A stretch of 64,000 bases of DNA, from the NCBI GenBank assembly GCA_934098295.1, contig CAKONV010000009.1, positions 1-64,000 of the forward strand, written 5' to 3'. This DNA comes from an uncultured Bacilli bacterium (GTDB taxonomy: Bacteria; Bacillota_I; Bacilli_A; ML615J-28; CAG-313). How positions within the stretch are numbered: the stretch's first letter is position 1; every line of letters starts with the position of its first letter. A program made the position numbers and the translations under genes. The notes under the pieces are model-generated. The model had not been told where the DNA came from. It saw nothing but the letters and a program-made list of their open reading frames with translations, and searched no databases. Below are positions 45,540-54,088 of this stretch, piece after piece.

Positions 45540-48500
45540 TTATTGTTCTACAACAAAATGTACTATCACTTTGTACCTACTACTCACATTATATATTCCA
45601 GTTAATGTGAAGCATCCTGTTCCATTTATAGTAATATATCCCCAATAATCCATGCTTGCACTAAATGACTCATTATGACATTTGCTATTAAGAATCCATG
45701 TATAATCTTGGAGCCATGGATATGGACAATTCACTTTTTCCATATTAAAATGGAATTTACCATTCACTGTATCTTTATTATATTTAACCATATAAGTATT
45801 ATGTATTTCGACAGTGCCAGAACCGAAATTTTTTCTAATTACAAATTCTTTTACATATACTTTACTTGGATCTGACTTTAATACTGCCATTATTTTAACA
45901 ACTCCCGCTTTTTTTCCTAAAACAGTGCCATAATTTGTGACAGTAGCAATAGTTGAATCACTTGAATACCAATCATAATCAAGTCTTGATGGAGATGTTC
46001 CATAATTATAATTAGGATATATTAGTCTTGTAAAACCAACTGTAATATAATTTTGTCTATAGCTTCTATCATAGATTTTTACATTTGATTCAATTATATT
46101 GATTTGACTCCCTGCCAAAGTCCACTGATCTGGGTCTGGCACTAATACTTCTGAACCAGAATTGGTTACTAACCTTTCAAACGATACCGTTACTCTACTA
46201 ATATCAATTTTATTGAAATATCCAATATAATATGTTCCATCTTCTAGTATTAGTGTATTTGTATGTATTGCATTCTCTTTATTAATTAATGCAATAATTC
46301 TTGTATCTAATAAATACTCATTGATAGTTGCATCGTAATTTTCTTTTGCTAGAAGCACTAAAATGTTTCTATCTTGAGTTCCTGAATAATTAAATGTCAC
46401 AATGAACTTTCCGGTTTGTTGCAAACATATTTTTTTAAAATAATCGCCTTTTTTTATTTCACTAATTGCATCTATAGTTTCATTAGTATTTTCCACTAAA
46501 TTAAATAGATTTAAATCTTCAGGTATTTCTAAAGTTATAACTAGTCTTAATTTTTCCAAACCAGTAGTATTAAAATTTACATCCAAATAAAAATATCCTT
46601 CTCTTGGTAAATAAACATACATATTGTTTTCATTTTGTTTTAAACTTGCTGTATTATCATATCCTTCTAAATCAAATTTTTGTAAAATCTGAGTCCTACT
46701 TGAATCTTTATATACTTTTAATGCATTAGACGGATAAATTATTGTTGATCCATCTGCCTTTTCGCCAACAAGAGTAAATTTGAAGAATCCCGCATTATAT
46801 TGATTTATATAATTGTAATCCTTGATTCCATTATAAGAATTTATTAATATGTCATTTTCCCCAAGCTTTAAATAAGCTGTATTTCTTGAAATTATTTTTG
46901 TATTTATTGTTCCCGTGCTATTTTCATTGATATATTTTGTTCTTAAATAATATGTCCCTATATTTAAATTTTTAATAAAATGAACTCTATTATTTGTTGA
47001 GTCCAAATCATCATATGAAATTTCATTTAAGTCCTCATTATATAAAGTTATGTCAATTCCCCTTGTAGATGTGAAAATAAATTCATAATTCTTAGCATAA
47101 GTTACATTTAACTTATAAAATCCATTTAACTCATTAAAACATGAAGTATTAGAAGTTACAACTTTATTTGTATCTACGATACTGCTATAATTACTTAAAC
47201 TATAAGCAATATTGCAGTATTTTTTTAAAACATACTTTACTGCATCATATGCATTTAATATGCCATTTGTAAAACACAAATTATTTAAAGGGTTAGTTCC
47301 ATTATTATTTGGTATAGTTACACTATCAAAAATCGCTTCTTTTAATTGAACAGTTGTCAAATTTTCATCTATTGACAACAATAATGCTGCTACTCCAGTA
47401 ACATATGGTGCAGCCATTGAAGTACCAGACATTTTGTGATATCCATTTTGATGATGTTTTGAAGAAGTAAAATCCTCAGGAACAACAGTTGATCCATCTT
47501 CTTTATACCAGTAATCTCCTAAATGTTCCTCCAACTCATCAAATGTATAACCATTATCATTCATAATTTGTAAAAAATCTATATATCTATCTTGAGATAT
47601 TTCACATAATCTTGTACCGTCATTAAAAATATGACTTCTTTGATTGCAATAATGTATAGGATAAGTACTTAAAATATCTTCTCCAGGAGCAAACAAGTCA
47701 ACACTGTTTTTTCCATAATTAGAAAATAATGATTTTTTATTATTGAGATTGTGGGAACCTACTGAAATAATATTTGGCAAATCAATAGATGCAGGTAATG
47801 AATAATTTTCTTTATCATTGTCGTTATTTGCATTTCCTGATGCACAAATTAATAGTCCATCATAATCGTCTATAACTTTTTCTAAAGCAAAATTATAAGT
47901 AAAACTATTTTTTAGCCAACCAGCACTTAAATTTAAAATAGGTATTTTGTTTTCAATTGCAAAATTTATTGCATTAGCCACATAAGATGAATAGCCTCTA
48001 CCATTTTCATCTAATACTCTTAATGATACCAATCCAACATTCCAATTCACTCCAGCAACACCTTTATTATTGTTACCAATTCCACCAATAATTCCAGCCA
48101 CATGAGTACCATGCCCATTTGGATCAATAGGGTTAGTTTGTATTACTTCTGTTCCACTAGTAAAGTCTCGACACAAATTGTTTACTATGGAATCTGATAA
48201 ATCTGGATGACTTCCATCAATTCCCGTGTCCATAACTCCAACAAGGATATCATGTGTTCCTTGTGTATAATCCCATGCTTTTGACAATTCTATAGAATCA
48301 ACAGCCCATTGGTTTTCAAGTAAAGAATCATTTGGAATAGTTGAAGAAATAGCTATTTTGTAATCTGGTCCGGCATAGATAACATCTTCTCTTTGAATTA
48401 AATCTTTAATAACGTTTAAAACATTACTTTTCGAATTATTCGCTAATTCTAAACATAAAACCTTATTATAATTATTTGTATTAATTGCAGCATCACTATT

Positions 48501-48788
48501 ATTAGTTCTTAGTTCTGATGTAGACATATAAGTTAATTCTGTTACATCAGTGCAATTATACTTTGAAAAAGTACTCTCATCATACACATTTTTACTATAT
48601 GAACTAGATTTATCCAAAACTACTAAAACTCTATTATCAGCAAATTCATCCTCTAACGTTGCTTCACAATATACTTTTTCTTCTGATAAGGTTTGAGCGA
48701 ATGAATTTGTTGATGCAGTAAATGTTATAAATAATACAAATATAATAACTAATCCGATTAATAATTTATTAAATATTCTTTTGTACAT
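45540..48788 (-). CDS. Large secreted subtilisin-like (S8) protease
   Basis: This 1082-residue secreted protease has a signal peptide (about 1-31, ending SFAQ) and a propeptide to about 155. The S8 domain has Asp187 in MDTGID, His226 in NGHGTHVAG, the oxyanion Asn319 in ASGNA and Ser457 in SGTSMAAPYV. Between Asn and Ser lies an extra segment of about 75 residues (375-450, aromatic- and acid-rich). After the protease come beta-rich PPC-like domains (about 550-900) and a Big_2-type Ig domain (SSDSTIATVTNYGTVLGKKAG). No wall-sorting signal is visible, so it is probably released. It is flanked by two related small lipoproteins. No good SD is seen. Confidence 0.93.
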   Translation of the reverse strand: MYKRIFNKLLIGLVIIFVLFITFTASTNSFAQTLSEEKVYCEATLEDEFADNRVLVVLDKSSSYSKNVYDESTFSKYNCTDVTELTYMSTSELRTNNSDAAINTNNYNKVLCLELANNSKSNVLNVIKDLIQREDVIYAGPDYKIAISSTIPNDSLLENQWAVDSIELSKAWDYTQGTHDILVGVMDTGIDGSHPDLSDSIVNNLCRDFTSGTEVIQTNPIDPNGHGTHVAGIIGGIGNNNKGVAGVNWNVGLVSLRVLDENGRGYSSYVANAINFAIENKIPILNLSAGWLKNSFTYNFALEKVIDDYDGLLICASGNANNDNDKENYSLPASIDLPNIISVGSHNLNNKKSLFSNYGKNSVDLFAPGEDILSTYPIHYCNQRSHIFNDGTRLCEISQDRYIDFLQIMNDNGYTFDELEEHLGDYWYKEDGSTVVPEDFTSSKHHQNGYHKMSGTSMAAPYVTGVAALLLSIDENLTTVQLKEAIFDSVTIPNNNGTNPLNNLCFTNGILNAYDAVKYVLKKYCNIAYSLSNYSSIVDTNKVVTSNTSCFNELNGFYKLNVTYAKNYEFIFTSTRGIDITLYNEDLNEISYDDLDSTNNRVHFIKNLNIGTYYLRTKYINENSTGTINTKIISRNTAYLKLGENDILINSYNGIKDYNYINQYNAGFFKFTLVGEKADGSTIIYPSNALKVYKDSSRTQILQKFDLEGYDNTASLKQNENNMYVYLPREGYFYLDVNFNTTGLEKLRLVITLEIPEDLNLFNLVENTNETIDAISEIKKGDYFKKICLQQTGKFIVTFNYSGTQDRNILVLLAKENYDATINEYLLDTRIIALINKENAIHTNTLILEDGTYYIGYFNKIDISRVTVSFERLVTNSGSEVLVPDPDQWTLAGSQINIIESNVKIYDRSYRQNYITVGFTRLIYPNYNYGTSPSRLDYDWYSSDSTIATVTNYGTVLGKKAGVVKIMAVLKSDPSKVYVKEFVIRKNFGSGTVEIHNTYMVKYNKDTVNGKFHFNMEKVNCPYPWLQDYTWILNSKCHNESFSASMDYWGYITINGTGCFTLTGIYNVSSRYKVIVHFVVEQ

Positions 48789-48831
48789 AAGTGATTAAAC
48801 CTACTTTATATAATTATGTAAAATTGCCAAA

Positions 48832-49257
48832 CTAGTAGTAACAATCCAATTGATCCAATATTTTCTTAGTAATCAGTCCATCTTTGCAAGCATCTGGTAA
48901 GGTATGATAATTATTTTCATAATACACACTTATGATTTCAGGCAAGCATTTGATCAAATATGCATTTTCTTCAACATAGCATACATAGAATGGTTTTCTA
49001 ACAACGGCTAGATTATTTATAGTATCACCTTCTATTACAGCAATTTTTATACCATCAAAATCACCATAGTAATATTTAATATAAATATCATCAATAGTTT
49101 TTGAATATGATGAATTTTTTAACCTATTATAATTTATAACACATTGTTTTATATAAAGTTCAGTTTTAGCATCCAATTTTGCATTTCCTTTTTTATTACA
49201 CCCAACAAGTGTTATATTTAACAATAGTATCATAAACAATAAAATTATTTTTTTCAT
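48832..49257 (-). CDS. Small lipoprotein, upstream of the subtilase
   Basis: This 141-residue lipoprotein (signal peptide, lipobox LVGC with Cys20) is related to the 128-residue lipoprotein on the other side of the subtilase; shared blocks are given in that entry. The mature part has two extra Cys near the middle and one near the end (QLDCYY). It ends 43 bases before the subtilase and is probably co-transcribed with it. Upstream are a 20-residue ORF and a terminator-ended RNA that could regulate it. Function unknown. Confidence 0.8.
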   Translation of the reverse strand: MKKIILLFMILLLNITLVGCNKKGNAKLDAKTELYIKQCVINYNRLKNSSYSKTIDDIYIKYYYGDFDGIKIAVIEGDTINNLAVVRKPFYVCYVEENAYLIKCLPEIISVYYENNYHTLPDACKDGLITKKILDQLDCYY

Positions 49258-49303
49258 TTTTATCTTTTTTTCCTCTCATTTTTTATTTACAACCATTACC
49301 TTT

Positions 49304-49366
49304 TTAGTCATTATAATTACTTAATAACTCTTTGATAATTCGCATTAATACTAAATAAATCTTCAT
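49304..49366 (-). CDS. Micro-ORF of 20 residues with a strong SD
   Basis: The sequence GTGGAGGTATTATATG places a consensus SD (GGAGGT) five bases before an ATG. The peptide reads MKIYLVLMRIIKELLSNYND, a basic-hydrophobic, likely amphipathic helix. It lies between the candidate RNA (49415-49518) and the first lipoprotein of the subtilase locus, 46 bases upstream of that gene. It could be a leader peptide, a small membrane-active peptide or a chance ORF. The SD makes translation plausible. Confidence 0.45.
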   Translation of the reverse strand: MKIYLVLMRIIKELLSNYND

Positions 49367-49414
49367 ATAATACCTCCACACTTAATTTTATTTTTATATA
49401 AGTTTTTTAAAATT

Positions 49415-49518
49415 AAAAAACTCTCCTTGATTTATGGAGAGTAGATTTGTTTTTTAAGTTAAATTATATATTATTCTTAAGAATGTCCCCCTGCAAACTT
49501 AAGAAGTTTTTGTCTTAT
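49415..49518 (-). ncRNA. Candidate small RNA or attenuated leader before the subtilase locus
   Basis: A promoter at 49525-49553 predicts a start near 49518. The RNA has an 8-bp stem TTCTTAAG / CTTAAGAA (49474-49481 with 49498-49505) holding a 16-base loop with GGGGG (TTTGCAGGGGGACATT). An A/U-rich stretch and a terminator, ACTCTCC / GGAGAGT plus six T (49415-49442), follow. No ORF fits inside. The lipoprotein gene starts 158 bases after the terminator. It matches no RNA family I know. Confidence 0.6.
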
Positions 49519-49524
49519 GGGTAT

Positions 49525-49553
49525 ATTTTATCATAATATAAAAAACAATGCAA
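49525..49553 (-). promoter_or_regulatory. Promoter of the candidate small RNA
   Basis: TTGCAT (49548-49553), 17 bases ending TGA, and TAAAAT (49525-49530). There is no other obvious promoter for the lipoprotein/subtilase genes downstream. The stretch 49561-49814 holds nothing else I can identify. Confidence 0.7.
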
Positions 49554-49814
49554 GTGTTTAATTAATTTAAGTATTTTATTGAAATAGGCATTTTTTAATA
49601 TTTTAATCTTTTTTGTAAATAGGAAATTATTATATTTATGTGGTTTCATTTATTTCCTGTTTTAAATAATTAGATATCTTATTTTTTTAAAGCAACTAAG
49701 TTATTTTTAATTTTATCCTACCTTCATCACATATAATAAGTATTTAACGATTTCAATTATTTCATATTTTTTTTATGTTATCATGTACATATATTTTATC
49801 AAAGAAATGTACGA

Positions 49815-49850
49815 AAAATCGATAATAGATTTTACTCCATTATCGATTTT
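49815..49850 (-). terminator. Terminator after the nrdD-trxB unit
   Basis: A perfect 12-bp stem AAAATCGATAAT / ATTATCGATTTT has a 12-base loop, with T runs on either strand. It lies 37 bases after the trxB stop. Confidence 0.8.
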
Positions 49851-49886
49851 TTATTTATATATGATTCAAAAGACAAACTATGTGTC

Positions 49887-50792
49887 TTATTTTCTATTTA
49901 TGTAATTTACAGCTTCAACACTAGCGATAGCTCCATCGGAAACTGCTGTTGTTAGTTGTCTTACTGATTTTACTCGGCAATCACCAGCTGCATAAATGCC
50001 TTCTGTTTTTGTTTTAGTATTATCAGTGATTATATAACCGAATTTATCAAGTTCTACAAGGTTGTCAAAGCGTTTATTATCAGGTATTTGGCCAATTGCC
50101 ACAAAGGCACCGGTTGCTTTGATATACATTTCTTCTTTGGTTTTGGTGTTTTGAAATTTTAAACCTTCTAAGGATTGATCACCTACAAATTCTTGTAATG
50201 ATATTTCTTTTATAACTTCAATATTATCTTTATTATCTACTTGTTTTACTAAAACATCATCGGCAAAAAAGCGATCAAATAACATACATAAATATACTTT
50301 ATGACATAAGTCTGATAACATTAATGTATACTGTAAAGCTGTATTAGCATCACCAATCACAACTACATCTTGGTCTTTATAAAAGGCACCATCACAAACG
50401 GCGCAATAAGAAACGCCCTTTCCAAGCAAGCGATCCTCGCCAATAGCATTAAGTTTTCTATGCTTTACTCCGTTGGCGATAATAACAGCTTTAGATATAT
50501 ATTTATTATAATTGGTTGTCACTAAAAAAGAATCATTTTCTTTTTCTATTTTCAATACATCTTCGCACTCAAAGTTTACCCCCATATCACATATTTGTTC
50601 AAACATATTATTTGATAACTCTAAACCACTTATTTGTTTGATTGAAGGAAAATTTTCAACTTTAGGAGAAGTAGCAATTTGCCCTCCAAATGATTCTCTT
50701 TCAATTATTAAAACATCTTTTCCACTTCTTTTAGCGTAAAGAGCAGCGGTCATTCCTGCTGCTCCTCCACCTATGATGATAATATCAATCAT
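49887..50792 (-). CDS. trxB: Thioredoxin reductase
   Basis: This 301-residue flavoprotein reduces thioredoxin-like proteins with NADPH. The FAD-binding start IIIGGGAAGMTAALYAKRSG, the redox disulfide CAVC (Cys130, Cys133) in GVSYCAVCDGAFY, the NADPH-binding motif around VVIGDANTAL and the FAD end signature GIYAAGDCR are visible. NADPH domains usually read GGGNSA; GDANTA here is a variation, so cofactor preference could differ. It starts one base after the nrdD stop, which suggests it re-reduces the redoxin domain fused to NrdD. Confidence 0.92.
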   Translation of the reverse strand: MIDIIIIGGGAAGMTAALYAKRSGKDVLIIERESFGGQIATSPKVENFPSIKQISGLELSNNMFEQICDMGVNFECEDVLKIEKENDSFLVTTNYNKYISKAVIIANGVKHRKLNAIGEDRLLGKGVSYCAVCDGAFYKDQDVVVIGDANTALQYTLMLSDLCHKVYLCMLFDRFFADDVLVKQVDNKDNIEVIKEISLQEFVGDQSLEGLKFQNTKTKEEMYIKATGAFVAIGQIPDNKRFDNLVELDKFGYIITDNTKTKTEGIYAAGDCRVKSVRQLTTAVSDGAIASVEAVNYINRK

Positions 50793-50793
50793 A

Positions 50794-53160
50794 TTAATTT
50801 CTACTTTCTATATATTGTTTAATAAAACTTACATTTTCTAATTTATCATAGTCACCATCTTTAGTTGGAACAATTAAAGTCGGTGCTTTTTTTACATCAA
50901 ATTCTTTAGTTAATTCTAAATTGCTAGCAGCATCTACTGATAAATACTCAATACCAGCTTTGTCTAATAACATCTTAGCCATCTTACAGTTTGGACAAGT
51001 AGGGCTTGTAAATAGCATTAGTTTATTAACTTGATGATGTTCTTTCTTTTCTTCTTTTATTGGTGTTAACTTATCATGATGAAAAACTGATTTACTTGGA
51101 TCATATTCTTTACGTTGTTTGAATTCTTGAGTTTTACCATCATTCCAATTTTGTACAGGTCGATAGTAACCAGTTATTCTGCTATATACTTCCGTTTTCT
51201 TTCCGCATATAGGGCAAGTAAATTCTTCACCTTCTATATATCCATGATCAGAACATACTGAATAAGTAGGTGATATTGTATAGTAAGGTAAACGATAGTT
51301 TTCAGCAATCTTTCTTACTAAAGCTGCACATGATTGCCATGAAGGCATTCTTTGACCTAAGAAAGCGTGAAATACTGTTCCAGAAGTATATAATGTTTGT
51401 AATTCATCTTGAATATCTAATGCTGTAAAAATATCTTCAGTATAGCCAACTGGAAGATGGGAACTATTAGTATAATATGGAGCACTTTCGTTTGAAGATG
51501 CTGTAATGATGTCTGGGTATAATTCTTTGTCGTGTTTTGCAAGACGATATGATGTTGATTCGGCAGGAGTAGCTTCTAAGTTATATAAATCTCCATATAA
51601 TTCTTGATAATCCGAAAGTTTATTTCTCATAAAGTTTAACACGTTTTTAGTGAATTCTAAAGATTCTTTATTTGTTAAATCTTTTCTTAACCATTTAGCA
51701 TTTAAGCAAGCTTCGTTCATACCTACTAAGCCAATTGTTGAAAAGTGATTATTAAAAGTTCCTAAGTAACGTTTTGTATATGGATATAATCCAGCATCTA
51801 GAAGTTTTGTAATTACATTACGCTTAATCTTTAAACTTCTTGCGGCAATGTTCATAAGTCTTTCTAAACGATTATAAAAATCTTTTTCATCAGATGCAAG
51901 ATAAGCAATTCTTGGCATATTAATTGTAACAACACCAACTGAACCAGTTGATTCACCACTTCCAAAGAAACCGCCTGATTTCTTTCTTAATTCTCTTAAA
52001 TCTAGACGTAAACGGCAACACATACTACGAACATCACTTGGTTCCATATCGGAATTAATGTAGTTAGAAAAATAAGGTGTACCATATTTTGCGGTCATTT
52101 CAAACAACAATTTGTTATTTTCTGTTTCTGACCAGTCAAAGTCCTTTGTAATTGAATAAGTAGGAATAGGGTATTGGAAGCCTCTACCGTTAGCATCACC
52201 TTCAATCATGATTTCTATGAAAGCTTTGTTAACCATAGCCATTTCCTTAACACAATCTTTATATTTGAAATCACATTCTTTGCCACCAACGATAGCGTTT
52301 AATTCTGCTAAGTCATTAGGAACTACCCAGTCTAAAGTAATATTTGTAAATGGTGCTTGTGTTCCCCATCTACTTGGAGTATTTACACCATAAATAAACG
52401 ATTGTATGCATTGTTTTACTTCTTTATATGATAAGTTGTCTATTTTAACAAATGGAGCAAGATAAGTATCAAATGATGAGAAAGCTTGAGCTCCAGCCCA
52501 TTCATTTTGCATGATTCCTAAAAAGTTTGTCATTTGATTACATAGTGTTGACAAGTGTGATGCTGGTTTTGATGTAATTTTACCAGGAACTCCACCAAGT
52601 CCATCTTGAATTAATTGTTTTAAGCTCCAGCCAGCACAATATCCAGTTAACATTGATAAATCATGAATATGAATTTCTGCGGAACGATGAGCTTCTTCAA
52701 TTTCTCTATCATAAACCTCTGATAACCAATAGTTTGCAGTTATTGCTCCTGAATTTGATAAAATTAGGCCACCTACAGAATAAGTAACCGTTGAATTTTC
52801 TTTTACACGCCAATCATTTATCTTTAAGTAATTATCAATAGTTGCTTTATAGTCTAAGATTGTAGAACCTACTTTACGGATATTTTCATGTTGTTTACGG
52901 TATAAAATGTAAGATTTAGCTACATCAACATAACTTGTTTGAATTAAAACAATTTCAACAGTATCTTGAATATCTTCTACAGAAATAATATCATTTTTTA
53001 TTTTCTTGTTAAAAGCTGCCGTAACTTTAAGAGCAAGAAGTTCAATAATATCTTGGGTATAATTTATCCCTACAGATTCAAATGCTTTTGTTATAGCATT
53101 TTCTATTTTATTAATATTAAAATCGACAATACTGCCATCTCTTTTTCTTACTCTAATCAT
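50794..53160 (-). CDS. nrdD: Anaerobic (class III) ribonucleoside-triphosphate reductase with fused redoxin domain
   Basis: This 788-residue glycyl radical enzyme makes deoxynucleotides without oxygen. Domains in order are an ATP-cone (about 1-95), the catalytic barrel, a C-terminal zinc site (Cys in YSVCSDHGY and CPIC) and the glycyl radical segment RITGYYRPVQNW (radical Gly near 664). After that lies an added thioredoxin/glutaredoxin-like domain (about 714-788) with CPNC at 722-725 and a cis-Pro in KKAPTL. This fusion fits the NrdD type that takes electrons from a redoxin rather than formate. Own promoter; trxB follows after one base, and the activase gene nrdG lies just upstream in a separate unit. 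Confidence 0.95.
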   Translation of the reverse strand: MIRVRKRDGSIVDFNINKIENAITKAFESVGINYTQDIIELLALKVTAAFNKKIKNDIISVEDIQDTVEIVLIQTSYVDVAKSYILYRKQHENIRKVGSTILDYKATIDNYLKINDWRVKENSTVTYSVGGLILSNSGAITANYWLSEVYDREIEEAHRSAEIHIHDLSMLTGYCAGWSLKQLIQDGLGGVPGKITSKPASHLSTLCNQMTNFLGIMQNEWAGAQAFSSFDTYLAPFVKIDNLSYKEVKQCIQSFIYGVNTPSRWGTQAPFTNITLDWVVPNDLAELNAIVGGKECDFKYKDCVKEMAMVNKAFIEIMIEGDANGRGFQYPIPTYSITKDFDWSETENNKLLFEMTAKYGTPYFSNYINSDMEPSDVRSMCCRLRLDLRELRKKSGGFFGSGESTGSVGVVTINMPRIAYLASDEKDFYNRLERLMNIAARSLKIKRNVITKLLDAGLYPYTKRYLGTFNNHFSTIGLVGMNEACLNAKWLRKDLTNKESLEFTKNVLNFMRNKLSDYQELYGDLYNLEATPAESTSYRLAKHDKELYPDIITASSNESAPYYTNSSHLPVGYTEDIFTALDIQDELQTLYTSGTVFHAFLGQRMPSWQSCAALVRKIAENYRLPYYTISPTYSVCSDHGYIEGEEFTCPICGKKTEVYSRITGYYRPVQNWNDGKTQEFKQRKEYDPSKSVFHHDKLTPIKEEKKEHHQVNKLMLFTSPTCPNCKMAKMLLDKAGIEYLSVDAASNLELTKEFDVKKAPTLIVPTKDGDYDKLENVSFIKQYIESRN

Positions 53161-53206
53161 AAATTTGACTCCTTTTTTTAAATACTTATTAATTTATCTT
53201 TAAGAT

Positions 53207-53235
53207 ATTATACTATGTTTTTGCTAAGAAGTCAA
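53207..53235 (-). promoter_or_regulatory. Promoter of nrdD-trxB
   Basis: TTGACT (53230-53235), 17 bases and TATAAT (53207-53212). The stretch between it and the nrdG terminator (53236-53380) shows nothing further. Confidence 0.8.
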
Positions 53236-53380
53236 AAAAATTATATATAAAAATTGTTTTTATTTTCTATTCTACATGCCTTCTAAATTTTTAATCAACT
53301 ACTATTTCCTAATAAATATCTAAATTACTTTATTCATTTTTTATTAAAAAAATTGCCTAGTTAAAATTTGATTACTTTTT

Positions 53381-53407
53381 AAAAAAAGAGGCCTATTTAT
53401 AGCCTCT
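53381..53407 (-). terminator. Terminator of the pqqD-nrdG operon, overlapping the nrdG stop
   Basis: The stem AGAGGCTA / TAGGCCTCT has one bulged base and is followed by seven T on the minus strand. The nrdG TAG (53393-53395) lies inside the stem. Confidence 0.85.
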
Positions 53408-54088
53408 TAATGCCACATAAGATACTGCATCACCAATGATTTTTAGGTATTCTTCTGCTGTTTTTTTATCTACTTCATGTAGAGTATGACAAATGCATTC
53501 ATCTCTATTTATGAATTGCTGTAAGTAATATTTTTTAGATCCTAAAATAAGGTTTCTAATCTCTTTCATATCACTTTGGCTATGAAATTCTTTTACTAGT
53601 GTCGTTCTAAATTCATAGTCAATTGTTCCTTTTTTTAAAATGTCAATTGATTTTTTTATATTTGTTAAATCATAACTTGTTAGTCCAATTGTTTTTGCAT
53701 AATTTGTTGGTCCGTTTTTTATGTCCATAGCAACATAATCAATTAATTTTTCATTAATCAATTCTTGTAAACATGCTGGATTAGTACCATTTGTATCTAA
53801 TTTTATTAAAAAACCTAATTTCTTTATTTCAATGATTTTTTCTTTTAAACCATCTAATAGGGTTGGTTCACCACCAGTTATGACGACAGCATCAATTATA
53901 TTTTTTCTAGTTTTCAAGTAATCTAAAATAACATTGAAATCAAGAGGAGGAACTTTTGATAATACTAAAGAGGAATTATGACAAAATGGACATTTAAAAT
54001 TACAACCATTAGTAAATAAAGTACAAGAAACTTTATTATCAAAGTCAACAACAGATAGTTTTTCCATTCCACAAAATTCTTTATTCAT
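53393..54088 (-). CDS. nrdG: Radical SAM activase of anaerobic ribonucleotide reductase
   Basis: This 231-residue radical SAM enzyme installs the glycyl radical on NrdD. The cluster motif is CNFKCPFC (Cys29, 33, 36), followed by the GGEPTL SAM-binding motif and LDTNGTNP. I chose the ATG at 54088, which has GGTGA just upstream; an in-frame ATG at 54100 has no SD. The gene overlaps the end of the HAAS/DUF4097 gene by 8 bases and seems to belong to the transcript starting at pqqD, although its target nrdD is the next unit. Family identity is clear; the assignment as NrdG rests on the adjacent nrdD. Confidence 0.92.
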   Translation of the reverse strand: MNKEFCGMEKLSVVDFDNKVSCTLFTNGCNFKCPFCHNSSLVLSKVPPLDFNVILDYLKTRKNIIDAVVITGGEPTLLDGLKEKIIEIKKLGFLIKLDTNGTNPACLQELINEKLIDYVAMDIKNGPTNYAKTIGLTSYDLTNIKKSIDILKKGTIDYEFRTTLVKEFHSQSDMKEIRNLILGSKKYYLQQFINRDECICHTLHEVDKKTAEEYLKIIGDAVSYVALRGYK

